Source: Seminavis robusta (taxonomy: Eukaryota; Bacillariophyta; Bacillariophyceae; Naviculales; Naviculaceae). From it: a DNA stretch of 64,000 nt. The DNA lies in the NCBI GenBank assembly GCA_903772945.1, contig CAICTM010000212.1, forward strand, positions 27,050 to 91,049, given 5' to 3'. Below the pieces are notes generated by a model. That model did not search any database. It was not told where the DNA came from and saw only the letters and a list, made by a program, of their open reading frames with translations. Made by a program: the position numbers and the translations under genes. This document shows positions 63,047 through 64,000 of this stretch, piece by piece. How positions within the stretch are numbered: position 1 is the stretch's first letter; every line of letters starts with the position of its first letter.

Positions 63047-63191
63047 AAACGAACCGTCTACTTAAGGGTCAGGCAGGGACCCGAAGGTCGGAGGTCTGAC
63101 CGAGGGCTTAAGGGAGGGCGCAAGCCCGACAGCCCGATGGTCAGGCCGGAGACCGATGGGGCACAGCCGTCCTTAAGTAGCTGGTTCGTTT
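63047..63191. repeat. 145-bp fold-back element
   Basis: AAACGAACC-GTC-TACTTAAGG at 63047-63067 pairs with CCTTAAGTA-GCT-GGTTCGTTT at 63171-63191, 19 of 21 bases. GGTCAGGC, GTCTGACC and GGTCAGGCC inside give further partial pairing. The size and CTTAAG pairing resemble the element at 33212-33343, but the sequences differ. Confidence 0.65.
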
Positions 63192-63334
63192 CGAATGGAA
63201 CGATAATGGCTGGTTTTGTATTTAACGGTCGGTCTGTGTAGGGCTGTGTAAAACACTACTGTACCAATACAAAACCTGCCGGTTCGTTCTTCAGATTTGT
63301 GTAGAAGCTGGAGAGACCCTCAAACGCACGCGAT

Positions 63335-63410
63335 GTAATACATGTAATACGTACAATGCGTATTCTACGTATAATACGTATTACACGTATTACACGTATT
63401 ACACGGTCGC
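63335..63410. repeat. Self-complementary TACGTATTACACG repeats
   Basis: Alternating TACGTA, TAATAC and ACACGT units, largely palindromic; CGTATTACACGTATTACACG appears as a perfect tandem. A related set (CGTGTTACACGCGTAACATG) lies at 63605-63710. Confidence 0.7.
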
Positions 63411-63456
63411 CAGCCAGCCTCCGTGACCGTTCGAGTGACCGTTCGCAAAATGGCTT

Positions 63457-63510
63457 CAACACCAATCTCCACCAATCTCCACCAATCTCCAATCTCCACC
63501 AATCTCCACA
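63457..63510. repeat. CCAATCTCCA tandem repeat
   Basis: Five copies of CACCAATCTC with one 6-bp deletion unit (CAATCT). Confidence 0.8.
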
Positions 63511-64000
63511 ACACACACCATGAGATAAACCTCTCTCCTCTTGTTTGTTTGAAGGATACAGAGGTTTCTGTTGTTATTTGAAGATAGTACCATCATTGTG
63601 GTTTGATTGCATAATACATGTTTACACCTGTTACACGTATACACGGGGTGATACATAAATACACATTACATGCATAACACGTGTTACACGCGTAACATGT
63701 ATAACACAGTGTTGCGCGCGCTGATAGGTACTTACATGGGTTCAGTACTGGTCCCTACAGAAAGGGTTGACAATGGAAAGTGGTTCACAATGTTAGAATT
63801 CAAGGCAGACTCCACAGGCTTCTTCAGTGAGCCTTCAGAAGTATATGAATGCAAAGAGATCTGGTCCTGTGAGCTTGGACAAGCCTGATAAAGGAGTGGG
63901 GGCAGGAGAATGAAGAAGGATTTGAATGGAGAGAAATCCTTTATCTTTCCACAGAAACAGTCTTTTGGCTTCAACAAAGCCATACCAATTGCCTACTTAC

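Larger units (their letters stand above)
62553..64000. other. Repeat-rich right edge
   Basis: No gene is supported in the last 1.45 kb. It holds a fold-back element (63047-63191), TACGTATTACACG palindromic repeats (63335-63410 and 63605-63710) and a CCAATCTCCA tandem array (63457-63510). A minus-strand frame at 63732-63983 could be the tail of something beyond the edge, but shows no motif. Confidence 0.5.

Noticed and set aside
63732-63983. 83-codon minus-strand ORF at the right edge
   Set aside because: No recognisable motif; might be the end of an element beyond the window but cannot be supported.

Overview
This window is nuclear DNA of a eukaryotic microalga, most likely a pennate diatom. 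The evidence is as follows. Genes are split by short GT-AG introns (about 43-150 bp). Three proteins carry N-termini that look like diatom bipartite plastid leaders, a signal peptide followed by Phe at the predicted +1 site. DUF6824, helicase-associated (HA) repeats and transmembrane leucine-rich-repeat (LRR) proteins without a kinase domain are all typical of diatom genomes. Intergenic DNA is scattered with GGTACC/ACCGGT palindromic repeats. A Seminavis-like raphid pennate is my guess at lineage; that is inference, not proof.

Layout. 0-5 kb: a Sec14-like/DUF6824 protein whose frame is open at the left edge, then a plastid-type class 3 lipase. 4.8-12.5 kb: a tandem duplication of a two-exon, type II membrane sulfotransferase gene (minus strand). 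Copy 2 is interrupted upstream of its gene's 3' end by a 1.4-kb insert, bounded by ACGTA, that carries an unknown 266-codon ORF. 14-17 kb: an unknown two-helix membrane protein, a START-like lipid-binding protein and the tRNA A34 deaminase subunit ADAT2. 17.3-18.1 kb: a 10-bp minisatellite beside a 395-bp element with terminal inverted repeats. 18.5-31 kb: PPDK regulatory protein, a DUF899 thioredoxin-like protein, an LRR membrane protein, prolyl-tRNA synthetase with a WHEP domain, a membrane-anchored SGNH hydrolase and a three-domain AlkB-type dioxygenase. 32-38 kb: tandem and fold-back repeats, a GT47 exostosin-type glycosyltransferase, a PDZ protein and a retroelement remnant. 38-45 kb: a 1123-residue HA-repeat/Tudor-like protein and an LRR gene with a broken 5' end. 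45-55 kb: a small gene with an in-frame TAG, then PhoX-like (DUF839) - LRR - PhoX-like genes all on the plus strand. 55-62.5 kb: an R1R2R3 Myb factor divergent from an F-box-like/Cys-rich protein, and a 1061-residue LRR protein. The last 1.4 kb is repeats.

Functional themes. Many products belong to the secretory route or cell surface: two sulfotransferases, GT47, SGNH hydrolase, two PhoX-like proteins and four LRR proteins. A second group serves tRNA and translation (ADAT2, prolyl-tRNA synthetase). A third is probably plastid-targeted (lipase, PPDK regulatory protein, possibly prolyl-tRNA synthetase). Neighbours are not organised as operons; each gene appears to have its own promoter. Splice sites below were chosen by hand from GT/AG signals, reading frame and protein continuity.
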